A stretch of DNA of 56,273 bases from Kaistella pullorum (GTDB taxonomy: Bacteria > Bacteroidota > Bacteroidia > Flavobacteriales > Weeksellaceae), in the NCBI RefSeq assembly GCF_014837035.1, contig NZ_JACSPS010000001.1, positions 1 through 56,273 on the forward strand. Reading direction: 5' to 3'. The notes beneath the pieces are model-generated. The model was given only the letters and a program-made list of their open reading frames with translations, was not told where the DNA came from and ran no database searches. Shown piece after piece: positions 17,824 to 27,096 of this stretch. Numbering within the stretch: position 1 is the first letter of the stretch; every line of letters begins with the position of its first letter. Position numbers and translations under genes: made by a program.

Positions 17824-17875
17824 GTACGTACGAACTGAATGGTCCGTACGTACGAAAATATTTTCCGTACGTACG
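17824..17875. repeat. Three GTACGTACG repeats at ~21-bp spacing
   Basis: GTACGTACG occurs at 17824, 17846 and 17867, i.e. 22 and 21 bases apart, with AT-rich spacers. GTACGTAC is its own reverse complement. The period resembles the larger array at 31395-31562. It lies between the decayed frame and the mdh terminator. Confidence 0.8.
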
Positions 17876-17908
17876 TTTTTAAGTCGTTTTCAATATAAAA
17901 ACAAAAAA

Positions 17909-17930
17909 AACCTTCCGCTTCCGGAAGGTT
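17909..17930 (-). terminator. Terminator of mdh
   Basis: AACCTTCCG / CGGAAGGTT stem with a 4-nt CTTC-type loop. On the minus strand it is followed by a T-run, ending the mdh transcript. Confidence 0.85.
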
Positions 17931-17952
17931 TTCTTTATATAAAATCGGTTTT

Positions 17953-18879
17953 TTAGAATTTCAAATCCCCGTTTACTTCTCTCACTGCTTTCGCAGCTGT
18001 TGCAAATTTTTCTTTTTCTGCATCGGTCAGGCTGATCTCCACGATTTTTTCAACGCCATCTTTGCCGATGATTGCCGGAACGCCTAAGCAGATATCGCTT
18101 TCGCCGTATTCACCGTCAAGCATTAATGAACATGGAATCATTTTTTTGTGGTCGCAAAGGATAGACTGTACCATTACTGAAACTGCCGCTCCCGGTGCAT
18201 ACCAGGCAGAAGTTCCTAAAAGTTTGGTCAGCGTTGCGCCGCCTACCTTGGTTTCTTCTTCCACATAAGCCTGCTTTTCAGCATCTAAAAATTCAGTTAC
18301 AGGAACACCGTTACGGGTTGCTTTGCTCATCAGCGGCAACATTCCGGTATCACTGTGTGCGGCGATCACCATTCCGTCAACATCGGAGATCGGGCATTCC
18401 AAAGCTTCAGCCAGTCTGTATTTGAAACGTGCAGAATCAAGCGCGCCGCCCATACCGATAATTTTGTTTTTCGCTAATCCAGAAGTTTTGTGTACAAGGT
18501 AAGCCATGGTATCCATCGGGTTTGAAACCACGATGATGATCACGTCCGGCGAATGTTTCACAAGGTTTTCTGTAACCTCTTTCACGATGCCCGCATTGAT
18601 GCCGATCAGCTCTTCTCTGGTCATGCCCGGTTTTCTTGGGATACCGGAAGTGATCACGGCCACTTTGGAACCTGCAGTTTTGCTGTAGTCGGCGGTAGTA
18701 CCAGTCACCTTGGTATCAAAACCGTTCAGTGACGCGGTCTGCATCAGATCCATGGCCTTACCTTCTGCAAAACCCTCCTTGATGTCTACTAAAACTACTT
18801 CTGAGGCAAAATTTTTCATTGCAATATACTCTGCGCAACTCGCGCCTACTGCACCTGCTCCTACTACGGTAACTTTCAT
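17953..18879 (-). CDS. mdh: Malate dehydrogenase
   Basis: 308 residues of the LDH-like malate dehydrogenase type. It interconverts malate and oxaloacetate with NAD in the TCA cycle. The NAD-binding loop is VTVVGAGAVGASCAEYIA, the substrate loop has ITSGIPRKPGMTRE with the arginines, and IIVVSNPMD and the catalytic His in AAHSDTGMLPL follow. It is monocistronic, between its own terminator and a long upstream region with a probable promoter. Confidence 0.96.
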   Translation of the reverse strand: MKVTVVGAGAVGASCAEYIAMKNFASEVVLVDIKEGFAEGKAMDLMQTASLNGFDTKVTGTTADYSKTAGSKVAVITSGIPRKPGMTREELIGINAGIVKEVTENLVKHSPDVIIIVVSNPMDTMAYLVHKTSGLAKNKIIGMGGALDSARFKYRLAEALECPISDVDGMVIAAHSDTGMLPLMSKATRNGVPVTEFLDAEKQAYVEEETKVGGATLTKLLGTSAWYAPGAAVSVMVQSILCDHKKMIPCSLMLDGEYGESDICLGVPAIIGKDGVEKIVEISLTDAEKEKFATAAKAVREVNGDLKF

Positions 18880-19191
18880 ATGTTTTAATTATTTATATTT
18901 ATTCGTCATATGGCAACTGCGCTCCCATATGGTTTGTCTGTTAAATCTTTCCAATTGCTCCGGCCAAATTCTGCAGAGGTCATATTTAAATATACTTAAT
19001 AATCAAATGCAACGCTGCCACCTATTTGCCTGTCTGCAGCACAAATTTAAGCAAATATGAACCGTTGACCAACTGATTGCCAGATGATTTTTGACCAAAT
19101 TCAGCGCACCGTACAGCCACATTAAACTTACCATGCATCAATAATTCAGAACTTTATCTTAACTAAATTTGTTATTCAAAATATTTTTAAT
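18880..19191. promoter_or_regulatory. Divergent promoter region between mdh and cysE
   Basis: 312 bases without a gene. On the minus strand TAAATTTG (19049-19042), with TTG about 20 bases upstream, is a likely mdh promoter. On the plus strand TAAATTTG (19164-19171) lies 20 bases before the cysE ATG. CATATGG is repeated near 18908 and 18928 (CATATGG, CCATATGG) inside the mdh leader. No riboswitch or small RNA was recognised. Confidence 0.5.
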
Positions 19192-20007
19192 ATGAGTTTT
19201 GCACAGCACCTTACGCACGGCTACACCCACCGCTCGATAGATATCGACAGGAAAAAGACCGAAGATTTTATCGACCGGTTTTTCAGGTTCGTGTTCTTTC
19301 TCGAAGTGCAGCGATGCACCAAACTGCCCGACATAGAAACACGTCTGCAGCAGTTTAAAGATGAATTTACCGAAATCTTAAATTCTGTAAGCAAAGACAG
19401 CGCAGAGGCTGATGCAGAATATTTTTTTTCCGAATTTCCGAAAGTTTACAACACACTTGAAGCGGATGCACGCTATATGTTTGAGAATGATCCTGCCGCT
19501 AAAAATGTAGAAGAAATCATATTTTCTTACCCTGGATTTTTCGCAATTGCTGTTTATCGCCTCGCACATGAGCTCGAGAAAAAAAAAATCCCGCTTATAC
19601 CAAGGATTTGGACAGAATTTGCACACAGCAGAACGGGCATAGACATCCATCCGGGCGCACAGATCGGCTCACCCTTTTTTATCGATCACGGCACGGGAAT
19701 CGTGATCGGCGAAACCACCGTCATCGGCAACTACGTTCGCCTTTACCAGGGCGTTACGCTGGGCGCGCTGTCTGTGGCCAAAGAATTGCAGCATAAAAAA
19801 AGGCACCCAACCATCAAAGACAATGTGGTGATTTACGCAAACGCTACGATACTCGGTGGCGAAACAGTGATTGGTGATGGCTCGCTTATTGGCGGTAATG
19901 TTTGGATTACCGAAAGCGTCGCGGCTGATTCGGTGGTTTTTCACAAAGGGCAGGTCACTGTGAAAAACAAATTTCCGGGGCAGGAACCGATTAATTTTAT
20001 TATTTAA
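19192..20007 (+). CDS. cysE: Serine O-acetyltransferase
   Basis: 271 residues. It acetylates serine as the first step of cysteine synthesis. After an N-terminal helical domain, IYRLAHEL-type and GIDIHPGAQIGSPFFIDHGTG mark the left-handed beta-helix of hexapeptide repeats (about 140-245), with the active-site HGTGIVIGETTVIGN. The next gene, 52 bases on, encodes the following enzyme of the pathway, which supports the call. The longer form with an extended N-terminal domain resembles the EpsC-type enzymes. Confidence 0.94.
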   Translation: MSFAQHLTHGYTHRSIDIDRKKTEDFIDRFFRFVFFLEVQRCTKLPDIETRLQQFKDEFTEILNSVSKDSAEADAEYFFSEFPKVYNTLEADARYMFENDPAAKNVEEIIFSYPGFFAIAVYRLAHELEKKKIPLIPRIWTEFAHSRTGIDIHPGAQIGSPFFIDHGTGIVIGETTVIGNYVRLYQGVTLGALSVAKELQHKKRHPTIKDNVVIYANATILGGETVIGDGSLIGGNVWITESVAADSVVFHKGQVTVKNKFPGQEPINFII

Positions 20008-20059
20008 AATTTACCTCGAAAGGAACTAATAAAAAATTAAACATTACAAATACTAAAAT

Positions 20060-20992
20060 ATGAAACTGAATACCGTATTAGAAGCCATTGGCAATACGCC
20101 CACAGTCAGAATTAATAAACTTTTCGACCGAAATCTTGAAGTTTGGATGAAACTTGAGCGGCAAAATCCCGGCGGAAGCATCAAAGACCGCATTGCTTTG
20201 TCTATGATAGAAAAAGCCGAGCGCGAAGGTAAAATCACAAAAGACACACTGATCGTAGAACCTACTTCAGGCAACACGGGCGTTGGCCTCGCCATGGTTT
20301 GTGCAGTGAAAGGTTACCAGCTGGTGCTTGTAATGCCGGAGAGCATGAGCGTTGAAAGACGGAAACTCATGTCCTCTTATGGAGCCAAATTCGTGCTGAC
20401 ACCGCGTGAACTCGGCACTTCCGGGGCGGTGAAAAAAGCAATGGAAATGGCCGAAGAACTTGACAACGTGTGGATTCCGCAGCAGTTTGAAAACGAAGCC
20501 AACCTCGAAATTCACCGAAATACGACGGCGCAGGAAATTCTCACCGATTTCCCTGAGGGTTTTGATTACCTGATTACCGGCGTAGGAACTGGCGGACATA
20601 TCACCGGCGTAAGTGAAATTCTGAAACAGAAATTCCCAGCACTGCAAAGTTTCGCTGTAGAACCCAAAGATTCACCCGTAATTTCGGGCGGGGACCCCGG
20701 CCCGCACCCGCTGCAGGGAATTGGTGCCGGATTCATCCCAAAAGTTCTGAATACAGAAATCCTAGACGGAACTATTCAAGTAGAAAAAGAAGAAGCCTAC
20801 GAATTCACTAAAAGATTAGCGCGCGAAGAAGGAATTTTAGCCGGAATATCAACAGGTGCATCGCTGGCGGCCATCAATAAAAAACTGGCAGAAATCCCGG
20901 ACGGATCGAAAATCCTTACTTTCAACTATGACACCGGGGAAAGATATTGGTCTGTGGATGGGCTTTATGAAGAAAATGAGTTCACTTATTAA
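20060..20992 (+). CDS. cysM: Cysteine synthase (O-acetylserine sulfhydrylase, CysM-type)
   Basis: 310 residues. It replaces the acetyl group of O-acetylserine with sulfide. PLP lysine lies in [25 protein letters not shown] binds the substrate carboxylate and [10 protein letters not shown] the PLP phosphate. It is the second gene of the cysE-cysM operon. The choice of CysM over CysK is from overall appearance and is not certain. A strong bidirectional terminator follows. Confidence 0.93.
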   Translation: MKLNTVLEAIGNTPTVRINKLFDRNLEVWMKLERQNPGGSIKDRIALSMIEKAEREGKITKDTLIVEPTSGNTGVGLAMVCAVKGYQLVLVMPESMSVERRKLMSSYGAKFVLTPRELGTSGAVKKAMEMAEELDNVWIPQQFENEANLEIHRNTTAQEILTDFPEGFDYLITGVGTGGHITGVSEILKQKFPALQSFAVEPKDSPVISGGDPGPHPLQGIGAGFIPKVLNTEILDGTIQVEKEEAYEFTKRLAREEGILAGISTGASLAAINKKLAEIPDGSKILTFNYDTGERYWSVDGLYEENEFTY

Positions 20993-20997
20993 AATTA

Positions 20998-21019
20998 AAT
21001 CCTGCCAAACGGCAGGATT
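20998..21019. terminator. Bidirectional terminator between cysM and nei-like gene
   Basis: AATCCTGCC / GGCAGGATT stem with an AAAC loop, flanked by A-rich and T-rich sequence, serves the converging transcripts. Confidence 0.85.
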
Positions 21020-21022
21020 TTC

Positions 21023-21757
21023 TTATTCATATTTTTTCTGGCACTTCGGACAAACGTAGGTCTTGCGTTTCACCTTTCCCATTTCCTCAATGATCAGTTC
21101 CCGCTTATCTTTCGGGCAGATTTTCTTGCCGTAAATCAGTGTTTTCTCTTTCACCTCATCTTTTTTCGACTGTTCTAAAAATTCGTAGGCATAATTGACA
21201 ACTGATTCAATAAGGAACATTAGTTTCTTTTCCGGAATATTCTTTACAATGGTTTCGGGATGGATCTTCGCGCGGTACAGAGCCTCAATGCGAATGATGT
21301 TTCCCACACCCGTGAACAAATCCTGCTCCATCAATACATCGCCTATCATCTTGTCTGCGTATTTTTCCTGCACGGTAGACAGCACATATTCTCCGTCGAA
21401 TTCATCTTTCAGGATATCGGTCTTATAATTAAAGTGATCCTGTGGCTTGCCCGGAATAATCTTGGCTTTAGAAATATAAAAATTGATTTCCGCTTCCTCA
21501 AACTGGAGGGCGAAACTGGCATTCACCTTTTTTCGCTTGTTGATCAGCATGCTACCGAAGAGGCCCAAATGCACGGTCACAAAGAAATCTTTAAAAACAA
21601 ATATGAAATTCTTGCCGTAGGCATCCACATCCAGAAGTTTCACATCTTTAATCAGCGTTTTATCTACCTCTGCGTAGCCAGTTGCCTCTACCACGTTTTT
21701 TCCCTTGTAGCGGTTCAGTTTATTCTTCAGATTGAGAATTGTAGGTCCTTCAGGCAT
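21023..21757 (-). CDS. Fpg/Nei-family DNA glycosylase
   Basis: 244 residues. It removes oxidised bases from DNA and nicks the strand. The catalytic N-terminus MPEGPTI provides Pro2 and Glu3, YGKNFIFVF the beta-hairpin lysine, and TGVGNIIRIEALYRAKIHP the helix-two-turn-helix. The C-terminal zinc finger is unusual: CPKC is intact, but the first pair reads CPKD, so only three Cys are present. Its ATG lies inside the end of the upstream catalase-like gene (8-base overlap), indicating translational coupling. Confidence 0.9.
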   Translation of the reverse strand: MPEGPTILNLKNKLNRYKGKNVVEATGYAEVDKTLIKDVKLLDVDAYGKNFIFVFKDFFVTVHLGLFGSMLINKRKKVNASFALQFEEAEINFYISKAKIIPGKPQDHFNYKTDILKDEFDGEYVLSTVQEKYADKMIGDVLMEQDLFTGVGNIIRIEALYRAKIHPETIVKNIPEKKLMFLIESVVNYAYEFLEQSKKDEVKEKTLIYGKKICPKDKRELIIEEMGKVKRKTYVCPKCQKKYE

Positions 21758-22778
21758 ATTTTTTTTGATTTAATGTTTGGCGCGTTTTCACAGACATATC
21801 GTATATTTTGCGGCGGACCTGCTGCATCCGTCCGACCGGTTGAAGTTCGGGAATATTTTCAAACGGATTGAATGAAATATTCTCGTAGTCTAAATTTTCG
21901 TACGCAGATAAATCTTGCTGTGAAAGGATAATCTTACCGACCGTAATAAGCTCTGAATGTTTTTCACGCCAGTGCTTGAGAAGGTTGTTGACCGGTGTTT
22001 TAGATTTATTCACCGCCAGTTGCACCTGAAAATCGAGCGACAGTTCATTTTTCGAGAAGAAATCTTTTAGAAGCTCAGCCTGGTCCAGATCATTACCTTT
22101 TTGTACCGGAAGCGTAAAATTCGGTTTCAGACGCACCTTCGCTACCCTTTCGCCGAACCGGAAACACCCCACGGAATGAAAGTCGTATGTTGGCAAAAAC
22201 TGTCTTTCAATATCGAAAAATTTAAGCACATTCCGCAAGATTCCTGGCAACTGAAAATCAAAGAAAAGACTCATGCCGGACCACAAAAGCGATGGAGCCT
22301 TGAGAGCCGCAAGAATATAATTTCGGCGCAAAGCGATGAAAAAACGGTTGGCCCTGATATGGATTTTAAGGAATTTGCTGACTGAATTGGTCACAAAAAC
22401 AGGAAAATTAACCAGCGGAAACTTGGCACTTTTGGGTTCACTTTTATTGTAAATCTTCAGAGAACAACCGTAAATAGGATATTCCCAAACTCCTTTGGTC
22501 ACAAAAAAATTGGGATGCGAGTAGCGCATGATGATTCCTAAATTTGCGCCGCCCAAAAGCCGCGCGATATCCACCGCATCATTTTTTACCGGAATAAAAT
22601 GTCCGCGAACAAATCCGAAAGATTTTGCGTGAGCGTTTCGCGTTGCATGCTTGGTTTTGTTGACTTTAGCCGAAACCTGCACGGCTTTTTCGATCAACGG
22701 CAAATCCTCAGCAAGGAGTTTTTCCTCTGCCTTGGTAAGGGCGTCCATCCCGGGCGAATAAGTCTGGAAGCGTTTCAT
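21750..22778 (-). CDS. Catalase-related heme protein
   Basis: 342 residues, shorter than true catalases (~480). ATRNAHAKSFGFVRGHF carries the probable distal His, NFPVFVTN matches the substrate-channel region, and the C-terminal ISFNPFENIPELQPVGRM with RRKIYDMS gives the expected Arg and proximal Tyr heme contacts. The family includes small catalase-like peroxidases and fatty-acid hydroperoxide enzymes, so the reaction is not certain. It sits between heme oxygenase and the DNA glycosylase in one leftward run. Confidence 0.8.
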   Translation of the reverse strand: MKRFQTYSPGMDALTKAEEKLLAEDLPLIEKAVQVSAKVNKTKHATRNAHAKSFGFVRGHFIPVKNDAVDIARLLGGANLGIIMRYSHPNFFVTKGVWEYPIYGCSLKIYNKSEPKSAKFPLVNFPVFVTNSVSKFLKIHIRANRFFIALRRNYILAALKAPSLLWSGMSLFFDFQLPGILRNVLKFFDIERQFLPTYDFHSVGCFRFGERVAKVRLKPNFTLPVQKGNDLDQAELLKDFFSKNELSLDFQVQLAVNKSKTPVNNLLKHWREKHSELITVGKIILSQQDLSAYENLDYENISFNPFENIPELQPVGRMQQVRRKIYDMSVKTRQTLNQKKYA

Positions 22779-22823
22779 AAGCGTTTTGCTTTAAAGCCAT
22801 CAAAAATGAAACCACGAAACCGA

Positions 22824-23378
22824 TCAATCGGGCAAATTCAGCAGGAAACGGTAGGCATTTTCAGCACCTTTCAGGCAGTCTTCTTCATCCGCAGGATTTA
22901 TTTCGCGGTCCAAAACTTCCTTAAAAGTCTTCCAGTACGAGCCGGTGTGCGGACCGTAGCAACGGAAGTAGTGAAACGGCGCATCTTTAAACTCATTAAG
23001 TTTCGAAAGTTGTTTGGCAATCATATTTCCGCCTAATGTGGAACCCTCCATTACATAGAAAATTCCCCATGCTTCCGCCACACAGTCTACGGAACTTAAA
23101 ACTTGTACTTTTGGTAGGTTGGCACCCAACGCCAGCATATCTTCTTCTGCCAGTTTGATTTTACGTCGCTTTTCTAAGTGTAAATCTGCCGCAGCTTCAT
23201 CAGGAATCAGGCTGAATACAACATTTTCGAACGCACTCAGCATCTCATAATTGTATAGAAGCAGTTTTCGGTAATCTTCGATATCAAATCCGCCTTCAAA
23301 TATTTTTGATGAATTGAATTTCTTTTCGGTAAGATCGTGCAGATGCCGTGTGCCGGACTTAAGTTTTTCGGAAATCAT
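22824..23378 (-). CDS. bphO: Biliverdin-producing heme oxygenase
   Basis: 184 residues starting at the ATG that overlaps the phytochrome stop in TGATG; a TTG one codon earlier is less likely. It opens heme to biliverdin, CO and iron. SGTRHLHDLTEK holds the proximal heme His, and YVMEGSTLGGNMIAKQL the distal-helix glycines. Its tight coupling to the bacteriophytochrome gene shows that it supplies the chromophore. Confidence 0.93.
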   Translation of the reverse strand: MISEKLKSGTRHLHDLTEKKFNSSKIFEGGFDIEDYRKLLLYNYEMLSAFENVVFSLIPDEAAADLHLEKRRKIKLAEEDMLALGANLPKVQVLSSVDCVAEAWGIFYVMEGSTLGGNMIAKQLSKLNEFKDAPFHYFRCYGPHTGSYWKTFKEVLDREINPADEEDCLKGAENAYRFLLNLPD

Positions 23379-25576
23379 CAAACCGTTCTTGGATTTTGGA
23401 AAGTAAGTTTGAAGACGGTTTCTTTCTCAGCAGTACTTTCATACGAAATATCGCCGCCAAGACGCTTCATAATGCGGAAAACAATAGAAAGGCCGACGCC
23501 GTTGCCCTGGAAGCCCTTGGCATTTTCCATACGGCTGAAAATCTTGAACATTTTTGCCTGATCTTTCGCCGGAATACCGATCCCGTTGTCCTTCACGCTG
23601 TATATCACTTTATCACCTTCTTCGCGACCGTGAATCTCAATTTTTGGATTCGCACTTTTGCTTGAGTATTTCACCGCGTTACCGATAATATTAAGGAAGA
23701 CCTGTCTCATCATCGTTTCGTCCGCAAGAACATTTGGTGTTTTACCGATGACTACTTCGGTAGTTTCACTGATGGTAAGCTGTGCATCAAGGCAAATTTT
23801 TCTTATTGTAGATGCAGTTTCGAGTTCTTTGAGCTCTATTTCGGTAGATTTAGCTTTGCTGAGCTGCAACACGCCGCGCATCATGCTTTCCATTCCTAGA
23901 ATTTCGGCTAAAATACTGCCCACTCTTTTTCGGACTTCCGGATTGTCGTGATGAGCACGTTCAAGCAGTTGCGCATTAAGTTTCATCACCGTAAGCGGAG
24001 TACCCAGATCGTGAGAGATGGTGTAGGAAAAACTGTCGAGTTCTTCGTTGAGATTTCTCAGTTCATCATTCAGTTCCTGTACTTTGCGGAACTGGCTGTA
24101 GGTGGTTTCCAGAATGGCGGCTACCACTCTCTTTGCTGCTATGACATCCCGGTTTTTCCACGGCGTAGCCTTTCCTTTTATGTTTTCAATATAGGTAGCA
24201 AAAGATTTCCGCGGCGAGATCACATATTGCTGGTCGCCGTTCAGCACCGTCTCCGTAGTATCTTTTGATGGATTTCCGGCCCAAAGAAGCTGGGTATCAA
24301 TTTGCCGGCGGAACCAAATCATCAGTTCGTTACGCTCATCATCGGTAAAGCCAAACATCACGCCGGCCGCATTCACCATCTGACCCATATTACCTTCCAG
24401 CGCGTTGCTGAAGTCATTGGTAGAATAAAAATTCTTCAATGGATTTTCACGGGCATACTGCACGATCTGAAGGATATCCTCATCCGAGGGCACAAAGCCG
24501 GAGGTGCGAATATTTTGACCTACCACAACGGCCAAACCGTCAGCAGCGGGATAATCCCGCATGCTTTCTATATTCGCAAAAAGCGAAGATTCCACCGAAT
24601 TGTGCTGCAGCAGTGCGGTTTTTAATTTTTTAATATGGCTTTCAAGTTCAATACTGTCATTCAATATCTGGCGCGTTTTGTAAGACGCGTAGGCGTTCGC
24701 CGCGATTACCGTGAATACTTCAGACCGTATTCTGTTCACCAGATCGATATGTTTAGCTTTAGTATTCTGGCAGGTCACCATTCCCCAAAGCTTATTGTCT
24801 ATGACGATAGACGTACTGAAACTGGACTCTGCACCGGCATTTTTAAGGTATTGCCCATGCACTGGCGACATAGCGCGCAGCGTAGAATAGGTAAGGTTCA
24901 CAGGCTCCTGAAGTTTAGAAATAATAGGAACCGGTGCAGAACTTACATTACTGAATATCCTTTTCCGTTTTTTAAGATACAGGTCACGGGCCTGACGCGG
25001 AATATCACTTTCCGGATAATGGAGGTTCAGATAGCTCTCAACATCGTTTTTCAGTTTTTCTGCGATTACTTTTCCGCTTCCGTCTTCCAGGAAACGGTAC
25101 ACCATCACACGATCATAATCTATAGCCTCGGCGATAGAATTCAACAGTTGTTCCCAGATTTCCGCTGAGGTGGTGGCGTTGCTGATGCTCTCATACTTTT
25201 TGCTGACGAAGGTTCGCGTGTGGAAATGTTCGATCACTTTCTCTATTTCAAGAAAGACCACTCCCTCGTATCTATAAATGGTGAGGTGATAATTTACATC
25301 GTTGATCGAAATCTTGTCCAGGAAAACATCTACGTCCTTTAGATTTTCAAATTCCAGATTACCCAGCACCACAGATTCAAGAAGTGGCGCAAAGGCATGT
25401 GAATTCTGCTCTAAAGTTTCGCCCAGAACATTTTCGTCTGCATTAAAAATCTCTGAAATATTCTGGCTGAAAAAGGAAATAGTTTTCGTTGAAGGATCTA
25501 AACCAATTATGTAGCCGAAATCCTGTATATGACCGGAAATGTGGATCTTCTCCTCGTGGCAATCGACTAAGTTCAT
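23378..25576 (-). CDS. bphP: Bacteriophytochrome sensor histidine kinase
   Basis: 732 residues, PAS-GAF-PHY-HisKA-HATPase, without a receiver domain. C6 in NLVDCHEEKIHI is the expected biliverdin-binding Cys. The GAF domain has YPESDIPRQARDLY (D191, I192, P193) and SPVHGQYL (H240); the PHY tongue has PRKSFATY. The phospho-His is H522 in SYTISHDLGTP, the N-box is around N633, and DNGIGIP and GNGVGLS bind ATP. At the usual second chromophore His, after LWGMVTC, Q270 is found. It senses red/far-red light; no response regulator gene is adjacent. Confidence 0.94.
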   Translation of the reverse strand: MNLVDCHEEKIHISGHIQDFGYIIGLDPSTKTISFFSQNISEIFNADENVLGETLEQNSHAFAPLLESVVLGNLEFENLKDVDVFLDKISINDVNYHLTIYRYEGVVFLEIEKVIEHFHTRTFVSKKYESISNATTSAEIWEQLLNSIAEAIDYDRVMVYRFLEDGSGKVIAEKLKNDVESYLNLHYPESDIPRQARDLYLKKRKRIFSNVSSAPVPIISKLQEPVNLTYSTLRAMSPVHGQYLKNAGAESSFSTSIVIDNKLWGMVTCQNTKAKHIDLVNRIRSEVFTVIAANAYASYKTRQILNDSIELESHIKKLKTALLQHNSVESSLFANIESMRDYPAADGLAVVVGQNIRTSGFVPSDEDILQIVQYARENPLKNFYSTNDFSNALEGNMGQMVNAAGVMFGFTDDERNELMIWFRRQIDTQLLWAGNPSKDTTETVLNGDQQYVISPRKSFATYIENIKGKATPWKNRDVIAAKRVVAAILETTYSQFRKVQELNDELRNLNEELDSFSYTISHDLGTPLTVMKLNAQLLERAHHDNPEVRKRVGSILAEILGMESMMRGVLQLSKAKSTEIELKELETASTIRKICLDAQLTISETTEVVIGKTPNVLADETMMRQVFLNIIGNAVKYSSKSANPKIEIHGREEGDKVIYSVKDNGIGIPAKDQAKMFKIFSRMENAKGFQGNGVGLSIVFRIMKRLGGDISYESTAEKETVFKLTFQNPRTV

Positions 25577-25623
25577 AAAAAAAGAAATAATAAAAGCTCC
25601 GTCAACAAATTTAAGATTTTTTT

Positions 25624-26640
25624 TTACTTCTCTTCTTCAAAGTACAATCTGTAGTATTTTCCCCTCTCGTCCTGGCCTGTTTCTATCATTTTGCGGTCGC
25701 CGTGAACATAAATATGGAAGTTTTTATCCAATTTAATTACACTTTTAAAACCGCGGCTTTGCTTTTTCACCGCCGCCTCGCTGATGGCAAAGTCCTCTGA
25801 GATCGAGACCTGCATTTCCTGTTCATAATCAGATTTAAAATTGCTGAAACTTTCGATCACGTTTTTGTCTTCCAGCACTTCCTGTGTGAATTCTTCATAA
25901 TCGAAGCTTTCTTTTTCCTTGAAAAAATTGATTGATTTGTTCAGAAAATCGGCCTGATCTGCCTTTGAGACTTCAAATTCCTGGGGTAGCTGCTTCGTGA
26001 TGAATTCTTTGTAAACCGACAGCGTTTCCTGCGTGTGAAAATATTCGTCATCGCGCTGTTTTACTTTCAAGAAATTTTCAAACCAATAATCAGCATCACC
26101 ATTTTTGTTGTTATCAACCACCGAAACTGCGTAACCGGACTCTTTCGAACTGTTATAGATTAAAGCGCCTTTATCCAATTTAGAAAGCCCGATGCCGTAA
26201 TCTTTTTCAATGTCAAAGGTTTCCCCCTGCGGAAAAATCTTCAGGAAAGGATTTTTGTTTTCGGTTTTAAATATCCCGATTGAATCTATTTTATGCCCGT
26301 CCGCATTTTCTTCGCCCTCAAAATAAACGATGAAGAGTTCGCCGCTTTTTACACGTGGGTTTTCCGTGATATCGTATAGATGCTGCGCGATATTTTCGGC
26401 TTCTTCTACAAATTTCGTTGGATTCCCGAAAATCTCTGAAACCGCCCCAAATACCGTATTATTAACAAGATAAGTTTCACTGTAAAAACGGTACTGTTCT
26501 TCAGATTTAAATGATTTAAGGAAAAAATCCTCAAGCAGTTCTGTCATTTCTTCTGCGAGATCCAAAGGTTGCTGCGAAAGGATCAGCGATTCCTGATTAA
26601 TACGGTTACCGACTTTATGTACAATTATTTTGGAGATCAT
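25624..26640 (-). CDS. Nucleoid-associated protein (NdpA/YejK family)
   Basis: 338 residues, full family length. The N-terminal ISKIIVHKVGNRIN and the C-terminal KKQSRGFKSVIKLDKNFHIYVHG match the 37-kDa nucleoid-associated protein family, which is found on chromosomes of many bacteria and whose exact role is not settled. It is acidic overall with a basic C-terminal part. The ATG at 26640 gives the standard start. It stands 47 bases upstream of the phytochrome gene and could be co-transcribed. Confidence 0.88.
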   Translation of the reverse strand: MISKIIVHKVGNRINQESLILSQQPLDLAEEMTELLEDFFLKSFKSEEQYRFYSETYLVNNTVFGAVSEIFGNPTKFVEEAENIAQHLYDITENPRVKSGELFIVYFEGEENADGHKIDSIGIFKTENKNPFLKIFPQGETFDIEKDYGIGLSKLDKGALIYNSSKESGYAVSVVDNNKNGDADYWFENFLKVKQRDDEYFHTQETLSVYKEFITKQLPQEFEVSKADQADFLNKSINFFKEKESFDYEEFTQEVLEDKNVIESFSNFKSDYEQEMQVSISEDFAISEAAVKKQSRGFKSVIKLDKNFHIYVHGDRKMIETGQDERGKYYRLYFEEEK

Positions 26641-26785
26641 GAAGTAAAATTTTAGGGATGCAAAGATAATTTTAAAAGTCCGGCATTCCGAAATTTTCCG
26701 CGTAAACTGACGCGGCGAATATTTAACAAAAAAAAACCTCCGAAAATAAATTCAGAGGGTTCCTTTTTCAAACTAAAATTGAAAT

Positions 26786-27079
26786 TTATTTGTGCTGAGT
26801 GATAACCGTTGCGAGCTGATCTGCAGACATCACGCCAGCCTGTTTCCACACCTGCTCGCCATTTTTGAACAGGATCAAAGTCGGAACGCTGCGGACCTGG
26901 AATGCGGCTGCAACCTGCGGATTCTTATCAATATCAATTTTTAGTATTCCGGCATCTTCACCTACTTTCTTCTTTAAATCTTCAAGAATAGGCGCCATCA
27001 TCTTGCACGGGCCGCACCATTCAGCAAAAAAATCCACTAAAACAGGTTTATCCTGACTGATTATTTCTTTAAATGTCAT
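26786..27079 (-). CDS. Thioredoxin
   Basis: 97 residues from the ATG at 27079. The open frame continues upstream into the neighbouring gene, but this start gives the standard thioredoxin length. [16 protein letters not shown] holds the redox pair and [11 protein letters not shown] the cis-proline. It closes the operon with the metallo-hydrolase/rhodanese gene and two small membrane proteins, so it may reduce persulfide or disulfide intermediates there. Confidence 0.93.
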   Translation of the reverse strand: MTFKEIISQDKPVLVDFFAEWCGPCKMMAPILEDLKKKVGEDAGILKIDIDKNPQVAAAFQVRSVPTLILFKNGEQVWKQAGVMSADQLATVITQHK

Positions 27080-27096
27080 TTTAATAAAATTTAAAA

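Noticed and set aside
21260..21871. 203-codon plus-strand frame
   Set aside because: It is antisense across the glycosylase and the end of the catalase-like gene; no protein features.
24635..25168. 177-codon plus-strand frame
   Set aside because: It is antisense to the phytochrome GAF domain, whose minus-strand motifs are clear.
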